From Desmodesmus armatus (lineage: Eukaryota > Chlorophyta > Chlorophyceae > Sphaeropleales > Scenedesmaceae), in assembly GCA_007449985.2 (NCBI GenBank), contig VIIQ02000187.1, positions 1 to 64,000 of the forward strand: 64,000 bases of DNA, in the 5' to 3' direction. The notes beneath the pieces are model-generated. The model did not search any database. It saw only the letters and a program-made list of their open reading frames with translations, and was not told where the DNA came from. Made by a program: the position numbers and the translations under genes. The number at the start of each line of letters is the position of its first letter. The stretch's first letter is position 1. Of the stretch, positions 49,896 through 62,400 are shown in pieces.

Positions 49896-50472
49896 TGATC
49901 GTGTGGGAGCAGCAGTGATATTGACGTTGCCGTGGGGTGCAGTCCACTGTGACTGGATTGGGGTTGTGGTATGCTCCTTGTCAGCGTTGTCGTAGCCCCT
50001 GTGACATGTTTTTTTTGTTGGTTTGTAATTGTTTGTGATGGGCAGCAAGTGTGTCCTTGTCCCGGACATTTATCTCGGTCACTGTGTCTCACTGTTGACT
50101 GCTACAGCTGTCTATCTCCTGTGGCACACGGCGTCTGTGGCGTTCACTTCTTCCAGGCCTTGCCACATCAAATCCCTTCGAGGCATCAGCGACGTGGATG
50201 TGACCACTCTCGCTGCTCTTGCTGTTCCGGAGATCGCAACGCGCCATCCTTGATACATTTCATCAGCAGCCTCCCGCAATCCACAGCAGTCACCTACACT
50301 ATTTTCAGGCTAACAGCAACAACGTTGCTCGTTTCTGCTCCGATCAGACCACAGGAAGACGCCCTTTAAATTCCACCACAGCTGCAACTCAGCAGGCCAC
50401 TTCTACACTGTCTCAGCTACTCAGAACGAACGATTCAGTCATGATATAGGTACTACCAGAACGACACGGGTC
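49896..50472. other. Intergenic region between genes E and F
   Basis: It contains the 3' flank of gene E with the TGTAA motif and the promoter of gene F. An open stretch at 49971-50369 has no family resemblance. No distinct promoter element was recognised. Confidence 0.5.
50024..50028 (+). terminator. Candidate poly(A) signal TGTAA for gene E
   Basis: TGTAA lies 129 bp after the gene E stop codon. UGUAA is the usual polyadenylation signal in volvocine and related green algae. Only the motif and distance support it. Confidence 0.5.
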
Positions 50473-53400
50473 ATGGGAAAGCCAGGCAGGAGCAGCAACC
50501 CTGCTGCTGCTGTCCTTCTCAGCTGTCTCATAGCATGGTGGACAGGTGAGCACTCACACGCTTAAAGAACTAATATAGATAGGTTATGGTTGTATTACAG
50601 CCTTCAGTGACCGGCAGCGCCTCCGAAGGGCAAGTTCTGAGTCTTGATTGCCACTGGGACTCCCTTTCTCCCCGCAGCAGGGCACAGCAAGGACATATGT
50701 GCTGCTGCTTGGAATAACATATTGTTGGAGAAGCTGTAAGGGTGCGGCCTGATGCTTGAAGGTGTGGTTTTCACTGCCGTCAGATCCTTTGCGCTCATTC
50801 GATCTTCCGACACTCCGTGCCCTTTGCAGCTTGTGGATGCTCCGCATCCATCACTCTGGATGCGCAAGCTGATCAAAAAACCACAGAAGGTGAGCTGCAA
50901 ATCTTTCCGTCCCTTCCTGCTGCCCACTGGGTGGGCTGATATGCGCAGCAGCTGGCCAGCCACTTTGTCCACTTGCAGTTGATGCCTACCCTCACACTGA
51001 CCAAACCATCCCTGCCCTTTTCCCCCAGGAACAACCTACAAGGTTGTGATTCGTAACACAGAATCTCAGGACTGGGTAACGCTCAGCATTATCCTGCAGG
51101 CAGAGTCTGGGGACTCAAGATCAGGGGGCGGCCCCGTCACCCTGCACTGCAATCCTGCAGACCCCAGCACGCAGGATTCTCAGCCCAGCAGCAGCAGCAC
51201 CCTCACGGTGCCTCCGGAAACGTCCATACACTGCACGTTTGAGGTGCCTGCTGGCTTGGTAGCTGGCTCTCAGCAGCTGCATGTGGCAGCAGTGGGTGCG
51301 GATGGGCAGCAGCTGACTGAGGTTGTGCTGGAGGTTGAGGATCCTTGGCCCCACCCTGAGGGGGAAGGGGATGTCAGCAGCAGCGCCCGGCGCTCATTGC
51401 TAGGTAAGGATGACAGGGTATAGGGTATAGGGTGGGGTGCGCATGCCCCTCTCCCCTCCCTTTGTAGCGCTCCCCTCTCTATCTGTTGGCTGCATTTAGA
51501 CTATCCCCTGCCATTTCAAATATCCCCTGCCCTGGGGGCCCCAACCTATGGGGAAAAGGACGTCAGCAGCAGCGCCCAATGCTCATTGCTAGGTAAGGAG
51601 GGCAGGGTGAAGGGTTGGGCGCAGTGGGTGGGGTGCGCTTGCCCGGAGAGGATAAATACGTGCCTTGCAATCGTGCGCCATCTCTCTCCCCTCCCCTGGT
51701 TCTGCACCTCTTCCATATCTATAGAGTAGCAGCAGTTGAGTGAGGTTGTGCTGGAGGTGGAGGATCCTTGGCCCCCACCTGAAGGGGAAGGGGACGTCAG
51801 CAGCAGTGCTCGGCGCTCATTGCTAGGTAAGGAGGGTGGGGTTCAGGGTTAGGCACCGTGGGTGGGGTTGCTTGCCCCTACGGGATCAACATGTGCCTGG
51901 CAATCGCAAACCGCCTCCTGCCCCTTCGTGTCTGTAGCTCCCCCCTCGCCAACATGTTTGCTGTGTTTCGAACGTGTTCGAACATCCCTGGCCCCCACCT
52001 GGCGGGGATTTCAGCAGCAACGCTCAACGTTCATTGCTAGGTAAGGGGAGTAGGAAGGCAGGGTGCACAGTGGGTGCTGATGGGCAGCAGTAGAGTGAGG
52101 TTGTGCTGGAGGTGGAAGACCCTTTGGCCCCACCTGGGGGGAAAAGGGGATGTCAGCAGCAGCGTTCAGCGCTCATTGCTAGGTAAGGAGGGCATGGTGC
52201 AGGGGTGGGCGCAGTGGGTGGGGTCCGTCCTTGCTTCTGCACAATCATCATGGAGTGCCTAGCGCTCGTGTGCCACCTCTTCTCCCCCTTCTGTAGCTCC
52301 CCCCTCTCAACCTGTTTGCTGCGGTTGGAAGATCCCTGGCCCCCACCTGTGGGTGATGTCCGCAACAGCGGTTTTCCCACCAAAACCCTAAACCCTAAAC
52401 CCTAGCTAAGGCGTGGATCGCGGTGGTTTTGAAAGTTCTTTACCATGCAAGGTTGAGACAGGTGCTTGGTGGCCGGATACATCTACTGCTGCCAATGCTA
52501 ACACAATGTGCTGCAACTCCTGCTGTTGCTGCTGCTGCTGTGTTCGTGCTCTTGCAGCTTCTCCAATCCCGTCCCCACAGCCCAGCACATCTCCCTCTTA
52601 CTCCCCACAGCCCAGCACTTCTCCCTCTTACTCCCCACAACCCAGCACGTCTCCCTCTTTCTCCCCACAGCCAAGCCCTACCCCCTCAACCTCCCCACAA
52701 CCCAGCACATCTCCCTCTTTCTCCCCACAGCCAAGCCCTACCCCCTCAACCTCCCCACAACCCAGCAATTCTCCCTCTTTCTCCCCACAGCCCAGCCCAA
52801 CTCCCTCAACCTCTCCACAGCCTAGCACTTCTCCCTCCTACTCCCCACAACCCAGCACTTCTCCCTCCTACTCCCCACAACCCAGCACACCTCCCTCTTA
52901 CTCCCCACAGCCCAGCCCTGCCCCCTCAACCTCCCCACAACCCAGCACGTCTCCTTCCTACTCCCCACAGCCCAGTACATCCCCCTCCTACTCCCCACAG
53001 CCTAGCACATCTCCCTCTTACTCCCCACAACCCAGCACGTCTCCCTCTTACTCCCCACAGCCCAGCCCTGCCCCCTCAACGTCTCCACAACCCAGCACGT
53101 CTCCTTCCTACTCCCCACAGCCCAGTACATCCCCCTCCTACTCCCCACAGCCTAGCACTTCTCCCTCTTACTCCCCACAACCCAGCACATCTCCCTCTTA
53201 CTCCCCACAGCCCAGCCCTACCCCCTCAACCTCTCCACAACCCAGCACATCTCCCTCCTTCTCCCCACAACCCAGCACATCTCCCTCTTACTCCCCACAG
53301 CCTAGCACATCTCCCTCCTTCTCCCCACAACCCAGCACATCTCCCTCTTACTCCCCACAGCCTAGCACATCTCCCTCCTACTCCCCACAACCCAGCACAT

Positions 53401-56400
53401 CTCCCTCCTTCTCCCCACAACCCAGCACATCTCCCTCTTACTCCCCACAGCCTAGCACTTCTCCCTCTTACTCCCCACAACCCAGCATATCTCCCTCTTA
53501 CTCCCCACAGCCCAGCCCTACCCCCTCAACCTCTCCACAACCCAGCACATCTCCCTCCTTCTCCCCACAACCCAGCACATCTCCCTCTTACTCCCCACAG
53601 CCTAGCACATCTCCCTCCTACTCCCCACAGCCCAGCACGTCTCCCTCCTACTCCCCACAGCCCAGCACTTCACCTCCCTATTCAGGCTACTCTCCAGCAC
53701 CCTCCAACTGGTCCTGGACCTCCCCCTCCCCAGCATATAACTACTCGGATGGAGGTTCCGGGGCATACCCGCCGACACAGCCAACCTACATGTACAACCC
53801 TGACGTACATGTGGACTTCGGCAGTGGCGACTGCCGCACTCCCACACGCCCAGGTGAGCCTTCAAGTTGTTTGGCGACAGCCTGTGCTGCAAGTAGATGT
53901 GTGCGCTACAGCTCAGTTGCAGCGCGCATCAGGCTGGCCAGCTGAGACTGTAGTTGACCACATCCTTCTCATGTCGCCCTAGAGACACGCAGCTGACGAC
54001 TCTATGTGGCACACACACCGCTGCAGCTTTCACTGCATGCTCGTTCAAGTGTGCGAGCGCTGGCAGCGAGCGCATTCATGAAAACACAGGTCTAAACCCT
54101 AAACTAAGCCCACACGGTGTGTGATTTGACTGCATGGGGGTTTGCCTTCTGCTGCAGGTGTAAATGTCGAGTGCAGCGTCCGTGTATGGAACTCAGGCAA
54201 CCAAACCCTCACCAGCCTAACAGTGGGGTATGCGCAGTCCTGCGAGGATCTCTCGGAGTTGCAACCTGGCCAGACAGCCTCCTGCAACATCAGCTATCCA
54301 CTGTTTGAGTCAGACTTTGAGGCCTGGGATGTGTATGATCAGCCTCTGTGGATGACAGTGGCTGTATACCAGGACCAGCAGAGTGCAGGCATGGCGTGGC
54401 CTGTTGTGGTGGCGACTACCACAGTGGCGGTGCCTTTGGTGGCCATGCCTGGGGTTGATGTGGTGCAAAGCACGGCTACGCCTTTGACAGCAGCAGGTGC
54501 GCTAACCGGTGACTCATGCCTGTGCGGTAGGGGTGGGCGTGGAAGTGGGGGTGGGGGTGTGCAGTCCTGCGTCCTGTGCTAGCCATCCCAGCCAGCAACC
54601 CCAGTCGTCTGCACATATAATGCAAGGATGATGGAGCCACGTGCCACAGCCGTGCTGCTTGGCGGCTTTGAACTTGCAATACCTGTGCACATTGCGCTGC
54701 GCTTAGACAGGCGCTGTGTCACTCTTTCTATGTTCTGCTCTGTCACTCTTTTTCATTGCCTTTTGCAGGGGACGTGCTCGAGTACTACATCGCTTTGCAG
54801 AACACCGGCCCTGTGCCCCTGCGCAACGTCAATATTACGTCAACATTGACAGGATTCAGCTGCTGGCCTGACGTCAGTCTGCAAAGGCTGTCGACATGGG
54901 ACCTCGTCACATGCACAGGCCTGCGCAACCTGTCGGCTGGAGAGCCAACCACCGAGTCCAATCACACTGTCACTCTTGCGGCCGTCAATGGTCCTTTGGC
55001 TTTTGCCAGACCGTTTGAGAAGCTTGTGGAGTTGCCCAGAGTGCCGGACGGATGGGTGATGCCCATGCTGACTGCGTACATTCACGAGATGGGATGCAGC
55101 TGGATGGCTACAGCACGTAAGTTGCGACGAATGCATGATATCCATGTAGCACTGTTGCTGCAGTGCTGACGACCTTTGCGCATCGTTTTTGTTTCCGGCG
55201 CCGAAAGGCTGTGGATGTCGGCCGTCGTGACCCAACACGCGTGTAGGGCTACCACCGTCTACCTTTTACTACAGTCTACCTCTTTGACTCTGCCGGCATA
55301 TGTCTGACTATATGTTGCATGTCGTGCAGCGGGACCTCTGTACTGCCCTGAGACTCTTGAGGTGATCAACAGCGGCAACACCAGGCTGGAGCTCTCTGTG
55401 GAGGGGGATGCCACATGCAACAGTACTGCAGGGACTCTGCTGCTCCCAGGAGCCAGGACACGCTGTGCCGTGAGTGCTTGATTCAGTATGCCTTCTGTAT
55501 GGCTGGTGTTATTCCCAGCATTGTGATGACAATGAACATAGCCCAGCCGTCCTGAGCATGTGTCAGACAGCCGTGTGCATGTGTGGCAGTTGCCCGGGGG
55601 CCAGCACAGCAAACATTGGTTTGATGCATGATACCTGTCATCTGGTGGGGTACTGACGTCTTGGACGTCTGGCAGCTGACACAGCCAACATCGGATGGCC
55701 TTACCACCCCAACCTCCCTGTCTGCATGCACATGCAGGTCACCAAGAACCTCACCCAGCAAGACTTCGACGCCGGCTGGGTACAGCTGGCTGTGTCAGTA
55801 ACGGGGCAGCCACTAGCCGCAGGAGCTGCTGCAGTGAACACCTCAGTCATGACAGCCATGCAGCTGCAGACACGTGCTGCTATGAGTCTAGAGGTGGTAC
55901 TGCCTGGGCCCATGCTTGCTGAGAGGGCAGGTGAGACGCACTTTGCAGGCTGTGCGTTGAACCCACAAGCTCGCGCTGTCACAGCAATTCAATTGTTGGC
56001 ATTGACCTGAACCCATAATTATATAAGGCATGCAGCCTGCCACAGGTGCTCACTGTGCTCTGCAGCTGCACTGCGTAAGGTGAAATCTTGTCCGTCCGTC
56101 CGAAGGCTGTCCATGGGCTTTGCGCACGCCTGCGTCTCGAAGACCCTTGTGCCTGCTTTGACTATCCTAGGTGTTGCGGCAGGTGCATCCGGGTGCCTCA
56201 TATGTGTCTGGGCTGACCTCAGCAGCATGTGTTACTGGTCAAAGTGCGCTGCAAGTGAATCTGTTTTGCTGTTGATGGTCCTGGGTGGCAGTAGGCTGTC
56301 CTCAAACCCCCCGGCAAATGTTCTCATGTCTTGCTGTTACAGGTTCTGTGGTCAATGCCGTTGTCATTGCAACAAACAGGTGCGCATCCGTAACATGGGG

Positions 56401-59400
56401 CTTAAATGCCTTCGTATACGGTCAATTTGGACCGCGGCAACTTTTCTCTCACACTCATGATTCTTCTCCACATTGAATTTGATCTGCAGGGGGACCAAGG
56501 ACCTGACAAACATTCATCTGGGTAGCTACCTCCTCTCATTCTCCTGCGATAACAGTAACAGCACCTACAGCAGCGCAGGCAATGGCACAAACTACTTCAC
56601 AGGCTACAGCCCCAACACTGTCCACATCCTGCCTATCGGTGCAAGCATCCAATGCCAGGCCACCTACACAATTCAGCAGCACGACATCGAGGCGCGGCAA
56701 CCAGTGCGGCTGGGAGCATCGGGTAGCTGTCAAGACCTACCATGGGGGCAGCAACTTGTGCAGTCAAACCCTGTGTACGTGGATGTGGTGTGGGACCCTC
56801 GTGTGACTGTTGACATCGTCGCCGCCAACTGCACACACTCACGTGAGTGCACTTGTATATAAGTCAGGCCTGACAGGGTGTTGACTGTGCTGCATGCTGT
56901 GCACATACTGGACATGATCGGGCTAAAGAGCTGTTGCATGCATTAGCGTATACTGGCAGTGCTATTTTGTCCCGCCCGGGTACCTTGCGTCACATCCTGA
57001 CGTGTTGCCTGACACCTGCATTCATGTCTGCCTTGTCAATGTGGTGTGGTGCTTGCAGCTTACCAAGTGAAGTGCACAGCCACCGTCATCAACACAGGGA
57101 CCACGGAAGTGTTCGATGTGTACACGTCCAATGGAAGCCTGAGCTGCTACTACTATCCCATTGCACCAGGAGCCTCACAGGACTGCACAATCTACTGGTA
57201 AGCTGGCAGTCCCTGAAAAGGCATGTGTGGGCACCTGAAAAAGGCATGTGTTGGCACCTGTTCCAAAACCGTCATAATGCATGTGTGAAACACAAAGGAG
57301 AGCTGCGCATGTCTGCGGACAGACAGAGTGTCAATACAGCAGCTGTTTGAGACCTGTCCTGGCAGGCATGCGGTATGCTTGCGCAGATCCTGCTGCTTGC
57401 AGTCAACATGCAAACAATTGCAACAGACTGTTACCGCCAAGCAAAGGGCAAACTTTGCCATTTGCACAGTGTGCGGCTGGTGCGGCTGTTTCCCAGCTGC
57501 TTCTGCACACCACAAGCATGTGTGCGCCCTGCAACTAGCACTTCCATTTGCTGCTGTAGGGGGAATGGCCCTAGAGATACAGACTGGGACCAGGGCTTCA
57601 TGACTGTTGAGACCGGGATGGTACACGCCAGGACGCGTAACTGGTGGACCATCACCAACGGCACCGCTGACACAGCCGTTGTGGTGCTGGGAGCCCGCAC
57701 TGGGTTCTTGGACATGTCATTGATGGCTTCCCCTACATATGATGGTGCGCCTACAACACGCCTGACAGCACAGGCAGCAGTCCTGTCTGACTGCGTGCAT
57801 GTTGGCATTGTATAACAGCGCATCGCTGAAGTTTGCCGTGTGTGATGCTTCTCCGGGGCCCCAGACCAGCAGACAGCGGCGACGTGTGGTTGCGGCATGT
57901 GAAAAGTCGTATGCTTGTACCCTGCACCATGCCCGCAGGTGTTTACTTCTACTTTTACGTCAGCAACAATGGCTATGCCCCGGTTACACACATAACCCTT
58001 GAGGCAGATCCTCTGCTGGAGCGAGCATTCAACTCAAGCAGCTGCCCCCTCTTGCACCAAAGCAACAGCAGCCTTCAGCCGTTCAGTGGGAGCCCCAGCT
58101 GCTACGTGAACTACATCTACACAGAGGAAGACATAGCTGCAGGGCCGCAGATGTTGACTGCCACTCTGCGGGGTGTGTCAGGCAACACGAGCATCAGTAC
58201 AACCAGGACGGTGTATGCATGGCCCTACTTCTGGCCAAATGCCGGAGTGAGGATTCAGAACTGCACAGTACAAGGTATGGACTGTTTAAGAAGAAAGGGG
58301 TGCTGGTGCCCTGTGGGCATGCAGCAACAGCTTTTGATGAGCACAACAGCCTGCTGCCGATCAGTATCAACTGCAGGACTCTTGACGTGTGACACATGGT
58401 GGTTGCCAAGCTGCAACGTCCCCAGTACCCATCACCCTTTGCCCCATGCTGATGACGTATTGATTGACCCATGCATGAATTGTGCATGACTCAGCAGTGC
58501 GGGCAGAAGTGTTGGCCTAGCCTCGCACATACATCCGTTGCTCATGTTCGCTGGCGCCCTGCAGGTGATTCACCGGCAATGGTTTACTGTGTGGCCGATG
58601 TCTGGAACTACGGCAGCGTACCGCTGTACAACGCCACACTTGTCGGTGCCAACTTCACTCTGTCCAACCTCACCACAAGCTTCAGTAACTCCACCACAAC
58701 CTACACACCAGGCAGCAGGTGCAGGGTGGATGTACTGCCCCGAGGTACAGCAACTCCTCCCTGCATCCTGGCCTATCCTATCAGCACCGCTGACATGTAT
58801 GAAGGCTATGTTGAGGTCCGGGCTGAGGTGACAGCTGCAACCAAATGGAGCCAGTGGCCTATGATTGGTGCCTCAGGCAACGGCAACGGGACGCTGTCGT
58901 TCTGGGGCTACCATCAGGTCAGCCTGCCGTATCAAGTGCCTGGCGAGCCTGAGCTGAGGCTGACCCCTGTACTCACACCACCAGGTGCGGTCATTGGGGT
59001 CATTGAAGCCACTGTTCGGTAGCGCCCCTTATGCAAAGTACCACCTAGTGCAGGCTCTCTGATAGCCTATCAGAAGCAGCTGCATGGTTGCCCACAACCT
59101 GGGCTGATTGCCGGCAATCTTGGATGAACCCTGGTGGCACAATTGCAGTGGTTGCCCTATGCCTGCCTCTGCATGCCACGTATCTTGATCGACATACATT
59201 GATACCAATTCCATACCTTTTTTTCGCCCCTTTCTTGTCAAACCATGCAGGTTATGCACCAGCAGTGGAGCTCAGTTTCACCAACCTGGGCAGGAACAGT
59301 GTCAGTGGCAGCTCCCTGGTGTCTACAGTCATGTCAGTGCGCGGTTCCTTTGCACCAAGCTTGGAGTCAAACCTGGGCACACAGCACATGTCTGTCCAGG

Positions 59401-62400
59401 GTATGGACTGCACCCTTCGCAATGGCAACAACACAGAGCACTACCCTGTGCGTAACTGCTGGTACGGCAACTGCGGGTATCCCTACTATCCCTATCACTA
59501 TTACTGGTGGTACGGCCCTTACTACTGGGCACAAAATATCAACATCCCCCCTGGGGCAAGTGTCACATGTGTGACCACTCCACAAGACTTTGGGTATATT
59601 TCCCAACTGCCGCCGGGAAACGTGACAATCCGTGCCAACAACTACATGAGGCAAGGACCGTATGGAAGCCAACAGGAGTTGGTCGTATTTGCTCAAATCC
59701 CCCGCAGCCCACACCTGTCGGTGCACATTGATTCGGGTGCCTGCCGGCCCGTTTCAAGCTCAGGTGAGCGTTGCCTGGACTACAGTACGTACAGTACTAG
59801 TACACTCACAAAGACAAACAGTTGCCCCTGCTAGGCATCTAGCATCCAGTAGCACAGGCTGAAGGCGAGGGTTGTGGAAGGTACTCACCCTGCACCAATG
59901 TGTTAAGCATGCGACTGTTTTGCCATGCAGGGTTGGACTATGACTGCATCCAGGGCCTAGCCGTGCACAACTCCGGCAACGTGCCCATGCAGCTGAGCAT
60001 GCCAGGCACCGCCTGTGACAAGAGATTGCTGGAACCCGGCATGCCTGCGATGTGTGACATCACTCTGAGTGCCACACAAGCAGAGCTGGAGCATGGGTCA
60101 GCCTTTGTGCAGTTTTCCGTCAACGGCACAGATGTGTATGGTGCGGGTGACGCGGCCACAGAGTACTTTGGCATGGCACAGGTGCCGCTGGTTCAGGCGC
60201 CGAGCGCTACAGTGGCGATTCAGCAGCACGCGGGCTACTTTGATGCATGTGCGTTGGAGCACAGTTCTGGTTTTGAATCTGTGGGTCCCAAGTAGGGTTG
60301 AGTGTACCAAGCGCAAGAGCCGCTACTGCTTGTATGCTGCCTTATTGCGCAGCACCATTGCAGGATGTACTGCGCTTGCTGCGGAATACTTACTGCCTTC
60401 TTTTTTTTGCAGGTTCTGTTGTCTCCATGACAGTCACCGTGGTCAACACCGGCAACCTTCGGCTGCGTCAGCCCACCCTGATGCTTCCGGGGCAGGAGCA
60501 GAACGTCGACATACAGTCCAGCTGCGTTATGCAAGCTGCATCCCAGCTTATCACTGCACAGCAATGGCATCAGGGCGTAGACATCGACGTTGGGCACGAA
60601 GTAGTGTGTCAAGTGTCGCACCAGCTAACACCCGAGGACCTTTTGTTGGCCTCTCCACACTCCAGTGGTGCAGTGGTGATGTGGCTGTCTGCATTGCTCA
60701 ATACTACCTGCGGTCAGATGCCAGGGGCGTTTGTGTTCGGACCTGCCTACACAGCTCTGCTGGTGGCTCCTGCTCCTGATGCGGATGTGGCAGCTGTGAA
60801 GGCGTCGATCAACATGAGCAGCTGCAGTGTCGCCACCTATGCGGCAGGTTGGTGCAGACTGTGTGATGTTCCTGCTTGTACCTCCCTCTTGCGTTGCCAT
60901 GTTTGCCCTGATTCCCTGCTGCGCCAGCTTGTCAGGCAACGGTTCAAAGCAACCATGCCATTCGGAACACACCTGTGCACGTGTGTTGTCCAAGCCAGGC
61001 TGGTGTGCTGTGTGTGTGCGTGTGTGCAATGTGCAGGGGAGTATGTGTCATGCGAGCTTCGCATCGTCAACACTGGAAATGTGGAGCTCACCAACTGCAC
61101 TGTGGAGGGCCAGCTGACATGCAGTGCTCTACCTTCGATGGCACCGATGTCAGAAACCTCCTGCACAGTCGGTTGGCAACTGATGCAGCAGGATCTGGAT
61201 AACTGGGACAACGCGTTTGCTTACATGCGCCAGGGGACTTTCAGGCGAGATGTGATCGTCACAGCTGTTGGGGGCTCGTCGGGCATACTGCAAGCCCAGG
61301 ATTGGACGACGGTTTATGTTCCGCTCGTTTCTCAACCGGCGATGGAAGTCACCAACGTCAGCGTGAGGATTCCCACGATGGCATGCGACCCAATGTATCC
61401 TCAGGCTACGGCGTGCTACACACTCGGCCAGGGGACAAACGGCACCACACACGGGGTGTTGCCAGGTACGGAGGGGCATGTTGCCTGCCTTGTTGCAGAC
61501 ATTCTTCATCACCCTGCATGATACAGTTACGGTGTGGCAGCAGCCTATGCACACGATGGGCCTGAGTGAAGCATCGCAGTGTCTCCTGAGACAGACGTGT
61601 GGCGGTGGCGCATGCTTTCCACAAAGCTGCTCAACTCTTGTCATGGTGACCATGCAGGATCCCACGTGCTGCACAGCTTCACAATCCACAACACTGGCAA
61701 CGTGGCACTCAGGGACCTCACTCTGACACAATCAAGCAACCTCTCCAACCTCGCATGCAGCATTAGCTACACCGGCGAGGCATATCACTTCGCCAGTGTC
61801 TCAAACAGCAGCTACATGCCTTTGTCTGCGACAAACAGCAGTGGTGCAGCGGGGTGGGGCTCCAGACTGGCAGTCGGTCAGAGTATGACCTGTCAAGGCA
61901 TTGCAGTGATCACACAGGACCATTTTGAGGACCCAGAGGACCCCAATTGGATGCAGACAATGGTCACCAGCAACATCATTCCTGGAAACAGGCTGCTTGT
62001 GCAGCACGTGGAGTTGGCAACGGTTGAGCTCAACAGGGTCGCTGGACTGGAGCTGAACTCCTTTGAGTACAACTGCTGGAACAACCCATGGATGTGTGAG
62101 TACCTAGCATGCACATGTTGCAATTGGCACTCTGTACTGGCTTGTTTTAAACTAGCCTCAGCAGGCCTTATGTACCCGAGGGGAGCACTCGTTTTTGCTG
62201 TGTTGAAGTCACACATGATCTTGAGAGGCCTGGTTGGGCTGGATATCAACAAAAGCCCTAATCTGCACTGCCCCGGGAGGAGATGCACTGCCGGCTAAAT
62301 CCACGGTCCTGCAGCTGACGTTCTGCTGCTGCTCATCTGCTACCCACTGTCTTGCCGCCTGCAGCCCTGACCTTGAACTGCTACATCTCTTGGAGCAACA

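Noticed and set aside
52423..53982. Second open frame across the Pro-rich repeat
   Set aside because: Repeats of 30 bp stay open in more than one frame; only the other frame joins exons 3 and 5 in phase and matches wall-protein composition.
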